Assembly (NCBI GenBank): GCA_964603935.1 | Contig: CAZRWL010000008.1 | Coordinates: forward strand, 1 to 48,321 | Source of the DNA: GWB1-37-8 sp964603935 | GTDB taxonomy: Bacteria; Patescibacteriota; Microgenomatia; Levybacterales; UBA12049 | Length of the DNA: 48,321 nt | Direction: 5' to 3' | Part shown: positions 31,959 to 41,037 of the stretch, one piece after another | Numbering within the stretch: the stretch's first letter is position 1 | Layout of the letters: each line of letters opens with the position of its first letter | Position numbers and translations under genes: made by a program | Notes under the pieces: model-generated | What the model was told of the DNA's origin: nothing | Databases searched by the model: none | What the model saw: only the letters and a program-made list of their open reading frames with translations

Positions 31959-32027
31959 TGTCATGTTGAACTAGTTTCAGCATCTCAAGCAATGAGGACT
32001 AGATCCTGAAATAAATTCAGGATGACA
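31959..32027. repeat. TGTCAT/ATGACA double-hairpin element overlapping the pyrG 3' end
   Basis: This 69-bp diverged copy runs from TGTCAT to ATGACA, with a hairpin ATCCTGAA-ATAAA-TTCAGGAT at its right side. The last codons and TGA stop of pyrG (minus strand, TCATCCTGA) lie within it. Confidence 0.8.
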
Positions 32028-33690
32028 TTCGAGAACACGCGTCGATGAAGCCTAAAAAAATTGGATGAGGATTTAATGGTCGACTCTTATATTCCGGATG
32101 ACCTTGTGTTCCCAAATAAAAAGGGTGAACATCCCTTGGAAGTTCAATTATTTCGACTAAATTCTCAACTACTGATCTGGCGGAAATAATCAAACCTGCA
32201 TTTTCGAAGTCTTTGGTGTATTTGTCATTAAACTCATATCTATGTCTATGTCTTTCCGATGTTAAGCTTTTTTTCTTGTCTACAAAATCATTGTATTTAT
32301 TATAAAGCTCGTAAGCTCTTGTTTTTTCTTTTACTTTCGCTTCCCACCCGCCCAAACGCATTGTTCCACCATATGATCTTCTTTTCATAAGTTCTTTTTG
32401 ACTAGGAATTAAATGTATAACCGGATGTTTTGTTTTCGTGCTGTTTTCGGTTGAGTTTGCGTCTTTAAAATTTAAAATATCCCGCGCATAGGCAATAACC
32501 GCCAATTGCATTCCATAACAAAGCCCCAAATAAGGGATTTTTTTCAACCTAGCGTAAGAAGCAGCCTTGATCATTCCCTCTGACCCTCTTTCTCCCCAGC
32601 CAATCGGCACAATAATTCCGTCGGGTTTGCCGATTATTTTTTCCGGGCCTTCTTTTTCGACTTTTTCGGCATCGACCCAAGTTGTTTTTATTTCAACTTT
32701 AGATGCCCATCCCGCATGATCTATTGCATCAAAAAGCGCAGCATAGGAATCTCTTAACTGATAGTCCCCCGTGCCAAAATATTTTCCAATAATCGCGATT
32801 TCTATTTGTTTTTCTTTTTTACATTTAATACTCTCGATAAGATTTTTCCATTCTGTCAATTTGGGAGATTTTATGGGTAAGCCGAGCTTTTTCATTATTT
32901 TTTCATCCAAACCCTGATCATGCAGTAAAAATGGAATTTCGTACACCGAGGATAAATCCGGGTTTGAAATTATATCTTCCGGGTGCATGTTGCAAAATAG
33001 CGCAAACCTATCTCTTCTTCTTTGGTCAAGAGATCTGGCAGACCTTGCAATGACGAAATCCGGCTGTATCCCCATTGAGTTAAGCGTTCTGACCGAAAGC
33101 TGAGCCGGTTTTGTTTTAGGTTCACCCAGGTGAAAGGGTGTCGGGACATAAGTAACGTGAATGTGCAAAACATCTCCGGGGTTTCTCAAGGTCATTATTC
33201 GGGAAGCTTCATAGTAGAAAACATTTTGATATTCTCCGGCGGTTCCCCCTAATTCGATAAGAACAATTTCGGATTTATTTTTTTTCGCCACTTTATAAAT
33301 TCTTGATGTAATTTCATCTGTTATGTGAGGTATTGCTTCAACATCTTCTCCGTGATACTCAAATCTTCTTTCTCTATCTATGACAGCCTGGTAAATTTTC
33401 CCCATGGTAACAAAATTATCTTTTCCCATGTTGCTGTCAAGATATTTTTCATAAGTACCGATATCCATATCTCCTTCCGTTCCGTCTTCACAAAGGAAAG
33501 GATCCCCATGTTCAATTGGATTAATTGTTCCGGCATCAAGATTTAAGTAGTTTTCAAACTTCATTGGGGAAACTTTATATCCCGCTGTCTTGAGAAGAAG
33601 AGCTATGGAGGCTGCAGTTGTGCCCTTTCCTATTCCCGAAATTACCCCTCCGGAAACAAAAATGTATTTTGTCCTTTTTGCAGTGTGCAC
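32017..33690 (-). CDS. pyrG: CTP synthase
   Basis: The 557-residue product has the amidoligase domain (YIFVSGGVISGIGKGTTAASI, LNLDAGTINPIEHGDPFLCEDGTEGDMDIGTYEKYL) and a glutaminase domain with the nucleophile in LGLCYGMQLAVIAYAR and HPE near the end. It makes CTP from UTP, ATP and glutamine. GTG at 33690 is the start, since the conserved YIFVSGG begins at residue 9. The final residues MSS and the stop come from a repeat element, so the C-terminus has probably been altered by that insertion without harm. Confidence 0.97.
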   Translation of the reverse strand: MHTAKRTKYIFVSGGVISGIGKGTTAASIALLLKTAGYKVSPMKFENYLNLDAGTINPIEHGDPFLCEDGTEGDMDIGTYEKYLDSNMGKDNFVTMGKIYQAVIDRERRFEYHGEDVEAIPHITDEITSRIYKVAKKNKSEIVLIELGGTAGEYQNVFYYEASRIMTLRNPGDVLHIHVTYVPTPFHLGEPKTKPAQLSVRTLNSMGIQPDFVIARSARSLDQRRRDRFALFCNMHPEDIISNPDLSSVYEIPFLLHDQGLDEKIMKKLGLPIKSPKLTEWKNLIESIKCKKEKQIEIAIIGKYFGTGDYQLRDSYAALFDAIDHAGWASKVEIKTTWVDAEKVEKEGPEKIIGKPDGIIVPIGWGERGSEGMIKAASYARLKKIPYLGLCYGMQLAVIAYARDILNFKDANSTENSTKTKHPVIHLIPSQKELMKRRSYGGTMRLGGWEAKVKEKTRAYELYNKYNDFVDKKKSLTSERHRHRYEFNDKYTKDFENAGLIISARSVVENLVEIIELPRDVHPFYLGTQGHPEYKSRPLNPHPIFLGFIDACSRMSS

Positions 33691-33738
33691 GATTTATGTT
33701 ATCAAAATTTTTTTCCCGCGTCAACTGGCATTTTTGTG

Positions 33739-33809
33739 AGCGGGGTACGAGAATTGAACTCGCTTCTCTACCTTGGGAAGGTAGCATACTACCGGTGTAC
33801 TAACCCCGC
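33739..33809 (-). tRNA. tRNA-Gly (anticodon CCC)
   Basis: Acceptor GCGGGGT/ACCCCGC, anticodon stem CTACC/GGTAG with loop TTCCCAA (anticodon CCC), T-arm GCGAG-TTCAATT-CTCGT and discriminator T. No CCA is encoded. Upstream lies the extended -10 box TGC-TAAAAT. Confidence 0.93.
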
Positions 33810-33836
33810 TTTCCTTATTGTATTTTAGCACAAAAT

Positions 33837-34373
33837 TTATCGCGGGATTTTGAGAACGTTTCCGGGGTGGATTAGGTTTGGATTGACTATGTTATTTGTT
33901 TTTGCAATCTGCGTCCATCTGAATCCGTCGCCATATGCTCTAACAGCAATACTCCACAAGTTATCGCCTTTTATTACAGCGTACGTATTGCCGGTAATAG
34001 AATTATTTTTGACTATTTCATTGGCTGGAATAGTTAATTTATCTCCTGAATAAATTAATCCCGGATTTTCCAATTTATTTAATTTGGCAATTTCAACCCA
34101 CCTGTAACCATTATTGTAAATATTTTCAGAAATGGACCATAAGTCATCGCCTGGCTTTACCGTATATGTCGATGAGGTATTTGTACTTTGGGATAATTGT
34201 TCGCTTATTTTCGAGGCGTCATCAGTAGAGCTTATTTGCTTGCTCTTATTTTCTTTAGCAAAGGAAATAAATAAAATACCGATTATCAAGACTACGATTG
34301 CGCCTAATATCAAACTCGTATAGGATTCAGTGAGTCTAATTTTGTTAAAAATTCCACTTGCTTTTTTTGCCAT
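33837..34373 (-). CDS. Membrane-anchored protein with two LysM domains
   Basis: The 178-residue product has one N-terminal membrane helix (about 18-40, TSLILGAIVVLIIGILFISFA) and a Ser/Thr-rich linker. Two LysM repeats follow: YTVKPGDDLWSISENIYNNGYRWVEIAKLN...IYSGDKLTIP (about 69-115) and YAVIKGDNLWSIAVRAYGDGFRWTQIAKTN...IHPGNVLKIP (about 131-177). LysM binds peptidoglycan or chitin-like glycans, so the protein probably anchors the envelope to the cell wall. No enzymatic domain is attached. It lies between two tRNA genes on the same strand. Confidence 0.93.
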   Translation of the reverse strand: MAKKASGIFNKIRLTESYTSLILGAIVVLIIGILFISFAKENKSKQISSTDDASKISEQLSQSTNTSSTYTVKPGDDLWSISENIYNNGYRWVEIAKLNKLENPGLIYSGDKLTIPANEIVKNNSITGNTYAVIKGDNLWSIAVRAYGDGFRWTQIAKTNNIVNPNLIHPGNVLKIPR

Positions 34374-34434
34374 AAGACAATTACTTTCTTAGGGCAGAAG
34401 TTAATAAAACAGACTTTGCAGCTAGAGCATTTTG

Positions 34435-34508
34435 CGGGATCGGCGGGACTCGAACCCGTAGCCTCCTCCGTGACAGGGAGGCGCTCTAACCAATTGAGCT
34501 ACGACCCC
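34435..34508 (-). tRNA. tRNA-Asp (anticodon GTC)
   Basis: Acceptor GGGGTCG/CGATCCC, anticodon stem CCTCC/GGAGG with loop CTGTCAC (anticodon GTC), T-arm ACGGG-TTCGAGT-CCCGC. No CCA is encoded. The -10 box upstream is TGC-TAAAAT, as at tRNA-Gly. Confidence 0.95.
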
Positions 34509-34567
34509 TTTGCTGCTATTTTAGCAGATAATTGAATTCCACACAACAATAAATTAGAATTAAGCAA

Positions 34568-34596
34568 ATGACCCATTCGATTTCACTCAGGGTCAT
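34568..34596. repeat. Inverted repeat upstream of polX
   Basis: ATGACCC (34568-34574) and GGGTCAT (34590-34596) enclose a 15-base loop; the following GTGAGCAAAGTCGAAC runs up to the polX ATG. It is a different palindromic repeat from the TGTCAT/ATGACA element. Confidence 0.6.
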
Positions 34597-34614
34597 AGTG
34601 AGCAAAGTCGAACT

Positions 34615-36381
34615 ATGAGTAATCAGGAAATTGCAAAGTTATTCAGAAACATTGCGGCGGCGTATTCGATTAAGGATGATAAAAAATTCCGCTTTCAAAT
34701 TTTGGCTTACCAAAAAGCTTCCGAAGCGATTAATGCTACGACGTCCGAATTGCGGGATTTATACAAAGAAGGAAAACTGGACATTATTCCGGGAATTGGA
34801 GAAACTATCAAATCCCGACTGGAGGAGTTGTTTAAAAAAGGTTCTGTTAGCTATTTTGACCATGTTTTAAAAGGTATACCAAAATCTGTTTTTGTTTTAC
34901 TTGACATTCCGACAATTGGCCCTAAAAAAGCCTACAAGTTAACTAAAGCCTTGTCTTTACGTACTCCTGGAAAAGCCGTAAAGCAATTGATGAGCATGGC
35001 TCAAAAAGGAAAAATTGCGAAAATACCAACATTTGGGGAAAAATCACAGAAAGATATTCTCCAGGCATTAGTGGAGTATGAAGAGGGAAAAACTAAAACT
35101 GCGAGAATGGTTTTGCCCTACGCGGGAGAGATAGCGGAGAAAATTCTTGAGTACGTTAAGAAATGCCCTGCTGTAATTAGAGCAGTTCCGTTGGGAAGTC
35201 TGCGCCGCATGATGCCAACAGTCGGAGATATTGACATTGCAATTGCGTCTTACGAACCAAAAGATGCTATTGAGCGTTTTGTTTCGTATCCGTACAAAGA
35301 GAGAATCATCGAAAAAGGCCCGTCAACAGCTTCGATTCTAACGTCAGGAGGCAAACAAATTGACCTGATGGTTCAGAATCCCGACCGATTTGGCGCGCTT
35401 CTCCAGCATTTTACAGGAAGCAAGAACCACAACGTTCATCTGCGGGAATACGCATTAAAAAAAGGATTGTCTTTGTCGGAACGCGGAATAAAAAATCTAA
35501 AATCAGGCCAAAAACTTCAAGAATACTCTACTGAGGAAAAATTTTATAATGCGTTGGGAATAAGCTGGATCCCGCCTGAAATGAGAGAAGACACGGGTGA
35601 AATTGAATTAGCCATTCAGCATAAGCTTCCAAAGCTCCTTGAACTCTCCGATATCAAAGGCGACTTGCATATTCATTCTAATTTCGCAATTCAACCAAGT
35701 CATGACCTTGGGTACAACTCCATAAAAGAAATGATTGGTTACGCTGAAAAACTTAAGTATGAATATATTGGATTCTCAGAACACAACCCCAGCATTTCGA
35801 AACACACATCGGAAGAAATATACGCTTTAATAACCAAAAGAAATGAAGTTATTGAACAAATTAAATCGAACAATAAAACTATACGAATAATAAAATTACT
35901 CGAAACAGATATCTTAACCAACGGAAAGCTGTCAATTAATGACAGGTCTTTAAGTATTCTCGATGGGACTATTGTTTCGATTCACAGTTCTTTCAAGACA
36001 AACAAAAAAGAAATGACCAAAAGAGTGATTAGCGGACTTTCCCATCCAAAAGCAAAAATTCTTGCTCATCCTACAGGAAGAATGCTGAATGAAAGAAACG
36101 GATATGATTTGGATTGGGACAGTCTATTTGATTTCTGTCTAAAGAATAATAAGGCTTTGGAAATTAACAGCTGGCCGAATAGGCTTGACCTCCCTGATTC
36201 ATTGATTAGGCAAGCGGTAAAATATAGCGTTAAAATGATGATCAATACGGACAGCCATTCTCTGCCTGAAATGAACCTTATGAGATACGGTGTTGCAATG
36301 GCAAGACGCGGCTGGGCAACAAAAGATGACATTGTTAACGCATTAGGATATAATGATTTCATCAAATGGCTAAAGAAATAA
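34615..36381 (+). CDS. polX: Family X DNA polymerase with C-terminal PHP domain
   Basis: The 588-residue product is a bacterial/archaeal PolX. Helix-hairpin-helix motifs (IIPGIGETIKSRLEEL, IPTIGPKKAYKLTKAL) precede the nucleotidyltransferase motif GSLRRMMPTVGDIDIAI with D205/D207 and the third Asp D250 in QIDLMV. The PHP domain starts at GDLHIHSN (349-356) and has FSEHNPS and NTDSHSLPEMN. Such enzymes fill gaps in base-excision repair and have 3'-5' exonuclease activity from the PHP domain. No Shine-Dalgarno sequence is seen, and the start directly follows an inverted repeat. Confidence 0.95.
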   Translation: MSNQEIAKLFRNIAAAYSIKDDKKFRFQILAYQKASEAINATTSELRDLYKEGKLDIIPGIGETIKSRLEELFKKGSVSYFDHVLKGIPKSVFVLLDIPTIGPKKAYKLTKALSLRTPGKAVKQLMSMAQKGKIAKIPTFGEKSQKDILQALVEYEEGKTKTARMVLPYAGEIAEKILEYVKKCPAVIRAVPLGSLRRMMPTVGDIDIAIASYEPKDAIERFVSYPYKERIIEKGPSTASILTSGGKQIDLMVQNPDRFGALLQHFTGSKNHNVHLREYALKKGLSLSERGIKNLKSGQKLQEYSTEEKFYNALGISWIPPEMREDTGEIELAIQHKLPKLLELSDIKGDLHIHSNFAIQPSHDLGYNSIKEMIGYAEKLKYEYIGFSEHNPSISKHTSEEIYALITKRNEVIEQIKSNNKTIRIIKLLETDILTNGKLSINDRSLSILDGTIVSIHSSFKTNKKEMTKRVISGLSHPKAKILAHPTGRMLNERNGYDLDWDSLFDFCLKNNKALEINSWPNRLDLPDSLIRQAVKYSVKMMINTDSHSLPEMNLMRYGVAMARRGWATKDDIVNALGYNDFIKWLKK

Positions 36382-36425
36382 GGGGGCTTGCCCTCCGAAG
36401 CTTTAGCGAAGGGGGGTGATAAAAC

Positions 36426-36977
36426 ATGGATTTTAATTTAATATTAATCATCGCAGGCGTTCTTGCAGTTCTATTTATTTGGTTTACCTACAATTCATTG
36501 GCAACCGGCAAAGTTAGAATCAAAGAAGCTTTCAGCGGAATAGATGTACAACTAAAAAGACGCGTTGATTTGGTTCCGAATCTGATTGAAACTGTTAAGG
36601 GATATGCAAAACACGAAAAAGGCTTGCTTGAGAACGTAACCAAAGCCCGCTCTTCCTTAATGAATGCAACGACAACTCACGAAAAAGCAGTTTCAGATAA
36701 CATGCTATCAGGCGCGCTAAAGAGCTTGTTTGCGGTTTCTGAAGGTTACCCGGACTTAAAAGCAAGTAAAAATTTCCTACAACTGCAAGAAGAATTATCC
36801 GACATTGAAGCTAAAATTGCTTATGCAAGACAATTTTTCAACACCAACGTTGCCAGTTTTAATTCAACATTGGTTAATTTTCCGGGCTCTGTAATTGGCG
36901 GGATGTTCGGATTCAAGCAGGAAGAATTTTTTGAAACAACAGGAGAGGAGAAAAAACCTGTTAAGGTAAAGTTTTAA
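36426..36977 (+). CDS. lemA: LemA family protein
   Basis: The 183-residue product has an N-terminal membrane helix (LILIIAGVLAVLFIWFTYNSL), the LemA signature RRVDLVPNLIETVKGYAKHEKGLLENVTKARS (about 41-72) and the coiled segment ENFLQ-like LQEELSDIEAKIAYARQFFN. LemA proteins are surface or periplasmic coiled coils often paired with HtpX. A strong Shine-Dalgarno sequence (AAGGGGGGTGAT, 36408-36419) precedes it, within a GC-rich repeat-like stretch. One base separates it from htpX. Confidence 0.94.
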   Translation: MDFNLILIIAGVLAVLFIWFTYNSLATGKVRIKEAFSGIDVQLKRRVDLVPNLIETVKGYAKHEKGLLENVTKARSSLMNATTTHEKAVSDNMLSGALKSLFAVSEGYPDLKASKNFLQLQEELSDIEAKIAYARQFFNTNVASFNSTLVNFPGSVIGGMFGFKQEEFFETTGEEKKPVKVKF

Positions 36978-36978
36978 A

Positions 36979-37878
36979 ATGAATATTTACTCTCAAATTT
37001 CGGCCAACAAAACAAAAACTTGGCTTATAATTATATTGTTTGTTGTATTTATTACAACAATTTTATTTGTTTACGGTAAAGCTTCGGGCTATGGCTTATC
37101 ATATGCGGGAATCGGACTTATAATTTCGGGCATTATGACGTTCGCAAGTTACTATTATTCGGATAAAATGGTCTTGGGAATGTCAGGGGCAAAGCAAATC
37201 GCCAAGAGAGATAATCCCCAACTTTTTAGAATTGTAGAAAATTTATGCATCGGATCGGGAATTCCAATGCCTAAAATATATATTATTAATGACTCCGCTA
37301 TTAACGCATTTGCCACAGGGCGAGACCCGAAACATTCGGTTGTCTGCGTTACAACCGGAATTTTAGACAGGCTTAATAAAGTTGAGCTCGAGGGCGTTAT
37401 CGCCCACGAATTATCTCATGTTCGTAACTACGACATTAGGCTTATGTCTATTGTTGTAATTTTGGTTGGTCTTGTAGCTTTACTCGCTGACTTTTTCATG
37501 CGAAGTCTTTGGTATGGCGGCGGCAGAAGAGAAAGAAGCGATAGGGGAAACGCTCAGGGAATATTTTTAATGATAGGTATTGCTATGGCAATACTCTCCC
37601 CTCTTATCGCAACACTAATTCAATTGGCGGTTTCCCGAAAAAGAGAATTTTTGGCTGATGCGTCGGGCGCTTTACTGACCCGTTATCCCGAAGGACTGGC
37701 ATCTGCTTTGGAAAAAATTGCAAAAGACAAAGAGCCTTTGGAAGCTGCCAACAACGCAACCGCTCATTTATATATTGCAAATCCATTCAAAGGAAAAATC
37801 ACCGGCAGCTGGTTTGCAAATCTTTTCAACACTCATCCGCCAATCGAAGAACGGATCAAAATCCTCCGCTCAATGTAA
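36979..37878 (+). CDS. htpX: HtpX-like zinc metalloprotease
   Basis: The 299-residue M48 protease has two N-terminal membrane helices, AINAFATGRDPKHSVVCVTTGIL, the zinc site VIAHELSHVRNYD (about 134-146), two further helices, and the third-ligand region REFLADASGALLTRYPEGLASALEKI. It ends with FNTHPPIEERIKILRSM. It degrades misfolded membrane proteins. It is paired with lemA, a common arrangement. Confidence 0.96.
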   Translation: MNIYSQISANKTKTWLIIILFVVFITTILFVYGKASGYGLSYAGIGLIISGIMTFASYYYSDKMVLGMSGAKQIAKRDNPQLFRIVENLCIGSGIPMPKIYIINDSAINAFATGRDPKHSVVCVTTGILDRLNKVELEGVIAHELSHVRNYDIRLMSIVVILVGLVALLADFFMRSLWYGGGRRERSDRGNAQGIFLMIGIAMAILSPLIATLIQLAVSRKREFLADASGALLTRYPEGLASALEKIAKDKEPLEAANNATAHLYIANPFKGKITGSWFANLFNTHPPIEERIKILRSM

Positions 37879-37921
37879 TAATATTGCATTTCAAAAATTA
37901 GTATGGTAATATTTTCCCACT

Positions 37922-38482
37922 ATGGAAAGGTTTCGTTCCTACGGTTTGTTTGAGTTTCAGTCTACGAGTTTGCGAGACAAAGAACAGAAAAGGATCATCG
38001 CGGAACAAGCAACAGATAAGGTATTTCCTAATGGCGATAATAACCGGAACGGCTCACTTCGTGTTCCGTTTGACCTCAACCAAGTAATAGCAATTGACAT
38101 CCTAACTGATCCAAAAGATTTTTTGGGATCAGAAGACTTCAGACACGCTCTACCAGGATCGTTTTCAGGTCAATTAGTGGTCATCGAATTTATTGATAAC
38201 GACAATAGTCGTCTAAGAACATCTCCATACGGCGATTTGCCAATGAAAGTTCTAGATGCAAATAGAAAACCGTATCTTATTGACAATATAATTGTTATGG
38301 ACATGCATGGCCAGGCTGCGAAATACGAAATTGTAACCAAAAGAATTGTTCCCAAAGGAGAAAAAGAGCGTAAAGGAGAATATACCCCAATAAATTTGAG
38401 AATTGCTGAGAAAGATTCTAGGTTTGTTAAGGTTAGCGATGAAGATTTACAAAAAATAAAAACCGCTTTGGATTCAATATAA
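37922..38482 (+). CDS. Hypothetical protein
   Basis: The 186-residue product appears soluble and beta-rich, without signal peptide, cysteine pairs or known catalytic motif. Segments such as SLRVPFDLNQVIAIDILTDPKDFL (about 44-67) and YLIDNIIVMDMHGQAAKYEIVTKRIVP (about 119-145) have alternating hydrophobic residues. I do not recognise a family. The sequence TATGGTAAT lies 10 bases before the ATG and may serve as an extended -10 box. It stands alone between htpX and murT. Confidence 0.65.
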   Translation: MERFRSYGLFEFQSTSLRDKEQKRIIAEQATDKVFPNGDNNRNGSLRVPFDLNQVIAIDILTDPKDFLGSEDFRHALPGSFSGQLVVIEFIDNDNSRLRTSPYGDLPMKVLDANRKPYLIDNIIVMDMHGQAAKYEIVTKRIVPKGEKERKGEYTPINLRIAEKDSRFVKVSDEDLQKIKTALDSI

Positions 38483-38536
38483 AGATACACCGCAAATCGC
38501 TACCGTCTTACCGAACTGGAAATAAGCCAATACTGT

Positions 38537-38542
38537 TATAAT
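38537..38542 (+). promoter_or_regulatory. -10 box of murT-gatD
   Basis: TATAAT preceded by TGT, seven bases before the ATG at 38550; leaderless architecture. Confidence 0.6.
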
Positions 38543-38549
38543 ATTGATT

Positions 38550-39848
38550 ATGGAATTCTTTTTCTCAATTATTTTTGGAAAAATAGTTAATTTTTTTATA
38601 AGAACCTTTAATTTGGGTTCTGGGTCAACCTGGCCGGGACATATTGCCTTATCAGTCAATAAAAACTTTATAAAGGATCTCCTGGGAAAAAATCAGAATT
38701 TAAAAGTTATTTTAATTGCCGGAACCAATGGGAAAACTACAACCGGAAAATTAATTCAAACAATTCTTGACAAAAATAATAAAAAAGTTTTTCAAAATAC
38801 TGCCGGCGCAAATCTCCTCAACGGAATCGCCTCCGCATTAATTATTAATTCTAATTTATCCGGAAAAATTGACAAAGATTTTGGAATCTTTGAAATTGAC
38901 GAAAATACCCTTCCGCTTATTCTGAAGGAAATAGAAAATCCCGACTTTATAATCTTGCTAAATCTGTTTCGCGATCAGCTAGACCGCTACGGAGAGATAG
39001 ACACTATTACTTCTGCTTGGAAAAAATCGTTAGATAGTTTGTCGTCCAAGACAACCTTAATTCTAAACGCAGACGATCCCCAAATCGCAAGTTTAGCCTT
39101 ACGCCTTAAAGGTGTGAACGTAAAGTTTTTTGGTCTCAATGACGCAAATTTGACTACTTTCAAAGTGCAACATGCTTCTGACTCACTATATTGTCCGGAA
39201 TGCAAATCAAAACTTTCCTATTCCTCGGTTTTTTATTCTCATTTGGGAATTTGGGAGTGCTTAGAATGCAAAAATGCACGGCCAAAACTTAATTATTACA
39301 ACTCCCCAATCTATCCTCTTGCGGGAATTTATAACCACTACAACACGATAGCGGCTGTCTCACTGTCTAGACAACTAAACATTTCCGAGAAGGATATACC
39401 TCCCGCTTTAAAAAGTTTTAAACCTGCATTCGGAAGACAGGAAAACTTAGAAATTAATGGCAAAAAAGTACAAATATTTTTATCAAAAAATCCTACAAGC
39501 CTCAATGAATCGCTTAGAACAATTGTGAATTTGAATGCAAAAAATTTATTAATTCTCTTAAACGACAGGATTCCGGACGGCCGTGATGTTTCTTGGATCT
39601 GGGACGTAAGTTTTGAGGATTTTTCCTCTCAATTTAAGAACATAACGGCCTCAGGAGATAGAGCATTAGATATGGGATTAAGACTTAAGTATGCAGAATT
39701 TGAAAATTTCGAAATCGAAGAAAATTTAGAGAAAGCAATAGGCATTTCTCTTGAAAAAACTTCAAAAAACGAAACTTTATATATATTGCCAACTTACTCA
39801 GCAATGCTGGAAGTCAGAAGAATATTAACAGGGAAAAAAATATTATGA
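38550..39848 (+). CDS. murT: Lipid II isoglutaminyl synthase, MurT subunit
   Basis: The 432-residue Mur-ligase-like protein has the P-loop IAGTNGKTTTGK (about 52-63), the central ligase motif LNLFRDQLDRYGE and a zinc ribbon inserted in the central domain (C215/C218, C237/C240), a hallmark of MurT. It ends in a DUF1727 domain. With GatD it amidates the D-Glu of lipid II to D-isoglutamine. Its stop overlaps the gatD start by four bases (ATGA). The start is the ATG at 38550; the in-frame TTG two codons earlier lies inside the promoter gap. Confidence 0.94.
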   Translation: MEFFFSIIFGKIVNFFIRTFNLGSGSTWPGHIALSVNKNFIKDLLGKNQNLKVILIAGTNGKTTTGKLIQTILDKNNKKVFQNTAGANLLNGIASALIINSNLSGKIDKDFGIFEIDENTLPLILKEIENPDFIILLNLFRDQLDRYGEIDTITSAWKKSLDSLSSKTTLILNADDPQIASLALRLKGVNVKFFGLNDANLTTFKVQHASDSLYCPECKSKLSYSSVFYSHLGIWECLECKNARPKLNYYNSPIYPLAGIYNHYNTIAAVSLSRQLNISEKDIPPALKSFKPAFGRQENLEINGKKVQIFLSKNPTSLNESLRTIVNLNAKNLLILLNDRIPDGRDVSWIWDVSFEDFSSQFKNITASGDRALDMGLRLKYAEFENFEIEENLEKAIGISLEKTSKNETLYILPTYSAMLEVRRILTGKKIL

Positions 39849-40669
39849 AACAGAGCTTGATTATCGGGTGGCTGTATCCGGAGCTTATGTCAACCTACGG
39901 AGACAGAGGAAATATTATTGTTCTTCAAAAGAGATGTGAATGGCGCGGAATCGGCATTGAGCTAAAAAGACTTGATTTGAAATTTAGCGCTAGCGATCTA
40001 AAAAAATGCAACATTCTCTTTATGGGAGGAGCTCAGGACCAACAGCAAAAAATAGTTTCGTCCGATTTTTCCAAAGAAAAAGTCCTTGCATTAAAAGAAA
40101 TGATTGAAGCCGGAATTCCCGGTCTATATATTTGCGGAGCATACCAATTCCTGGGCAAATACTACAAAGAAGCCAATGGAGATATTATCAAAGGCTTGAA
40201 TATTCTAAATTTGTACACAGAAAATCCCGGCCCGGTTCATCCGCGTTTAATTGGTAATATCGCCATACGTTGTCATCCTGAACTTGTTTCAGGATATCAA
40301 ACAAAACGAGATTCTGACCTTCGTCAGAATGACAGAAAAGAAACGCTAATAGGGTTTGAGAACCATGGAGGAAGAACTTATCTAGGAAAGGAAATTAAAC
40401 CTCTGGGGAATGTTTTAGTTGGTTTTGGAAATAATGGAGAGGACAAAACTGAAGGCGCTGTCTACAAAAATACTTTCGGAACTTATCTTCACGGTCCAAT
40501 TCTCCCCAAAAACCCCCAATTCGCGGACTTATTGATTACGCTTGCATTGAGAAAGAAATATAATGATGCAAAAATATGCATTACAGATATTAACAACTCG
40601 CTAGAAGAAAAAGCCAAAGATAATATACTTCAGAAATTAAAATTAAATAATACTAGCAACATCTTCTAA
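39845..40669 (+). CDS. gatD: Lipid II isoglutaminyl synthase, GatD glutaminase subunit, with an inserted repeat peptide
   Basis: The 274-residue class I-like glutamine amidotransferase has the family start LIIGWLYPELMSTYGDRGN, the nucleophile C97 in YICGAYQFLG, GFENHGGRTYLG (170-181) and the catalytic H216 in TYLHGPILPKNP. It supplies ammonia to MurT. Residues 142-164 (RCHPELVSGY...QNDRK) are encoded by a 64-bp copy of the TGTCAT/ATGACA double-hairpin element, placed between RLIGNIAI and ETLIGFENHGG. The frame stays open and the catalytic residues are intact, so the protein is probably functional with a surface loop. Its 3' end overlaps the convergent small gene. Confidence 0.93.
   Translation: MKQSLIIGWLYPELMSTYGDRGNIIVLQKRCEWRGIGIELKRLDLKFSASDLKKCNILFMGGAQDQQQKIVSSDFSKEKVLALKEMIEAGIPGLYICGAYQFLGKYYKEANGDIIKGLNILNLYTENPGPVHPRLIGNIAIRCHPELVSGYQTKRDSDLRQNDRKETLIGFENHGGRTYLGKEIKPLGNVLVGFGNNGEDKTEGAVYKNTFGTYLHGPILPKNPQFADLLITLALRKKYNDAKICITDINNSLEEKAKDNILQKLKLNNTSNIF
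40271..40334. repeat. TGTCAT/ATGACA double-hairpin element inside gatD
   Basis: This 64-bp copy closely matches the one at 29072-29134, with hairpins CCTGAA-CTTGT-TTCAGG and ATTCTGAC-CTTC-GTCAGAAT. It is translated in the frame CHPELVSG. Confidence 0.9.
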
Positions 40670-40873
40670 TTTCGATATTCTTTTCTTGTGATCTTTAAGA
40701 TGTTCATCAATTAAGTCTATTTTATCACCAAGCTCTACTTTTATTTCTTCGTGCTCTTTTTGATTCTTTTTATGCTCATGATCAAAGTAAGGAACTAAGA
40801 CAGTTTCAAAAAATTCTCCCAACGAGTCAACCATCATTACCTTGATGTCCTTAAAGTCTTTTTTCGTTAACAT
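40643..40873 (-). CDS. Small coiled-coil protein, MLTK family
   Basis: The 76-residue product begins MLTKKDFKDIKVMMVDSLGEFF and continues as a charged heptad-type helix (EHKKNQKEHEEIKVELGDKI...KISKLE region). It resembles the partial gene at the right end of the window (MLTKSDLSQMGKLIRDE...), so both belong to one family of small coiled-coil proteins. The ATG at 40873 is preferred because it aligns with that paralogue; another ATG lies six codons upstream. Its 3' end overlaps gatD by 27 bases. Function unknown. Confidence 0.6.
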   Translation of the reverse strand: MLTKKDFKDIKVMMVDSLGEFFETVLVPYFDHEHKKNQKEHEEIKVELGDKIDLIDEHLKDHKKRISKLEDVASII

Positions 40874-41037
40874 ACGGTTACATTTTGTCATTTATGAATA
40901 TCCCCTGTCAACTATAACTTTTTCTATCATTTTCCCACTAAAGATCCTTCCCGCCAACTTCCTTTTGAAAAAAATACGGAAAAATTATCGACCTCCCCCT
41001 CTTGATGATTTCCTAAAAACCAACGCGCGTGATACAA

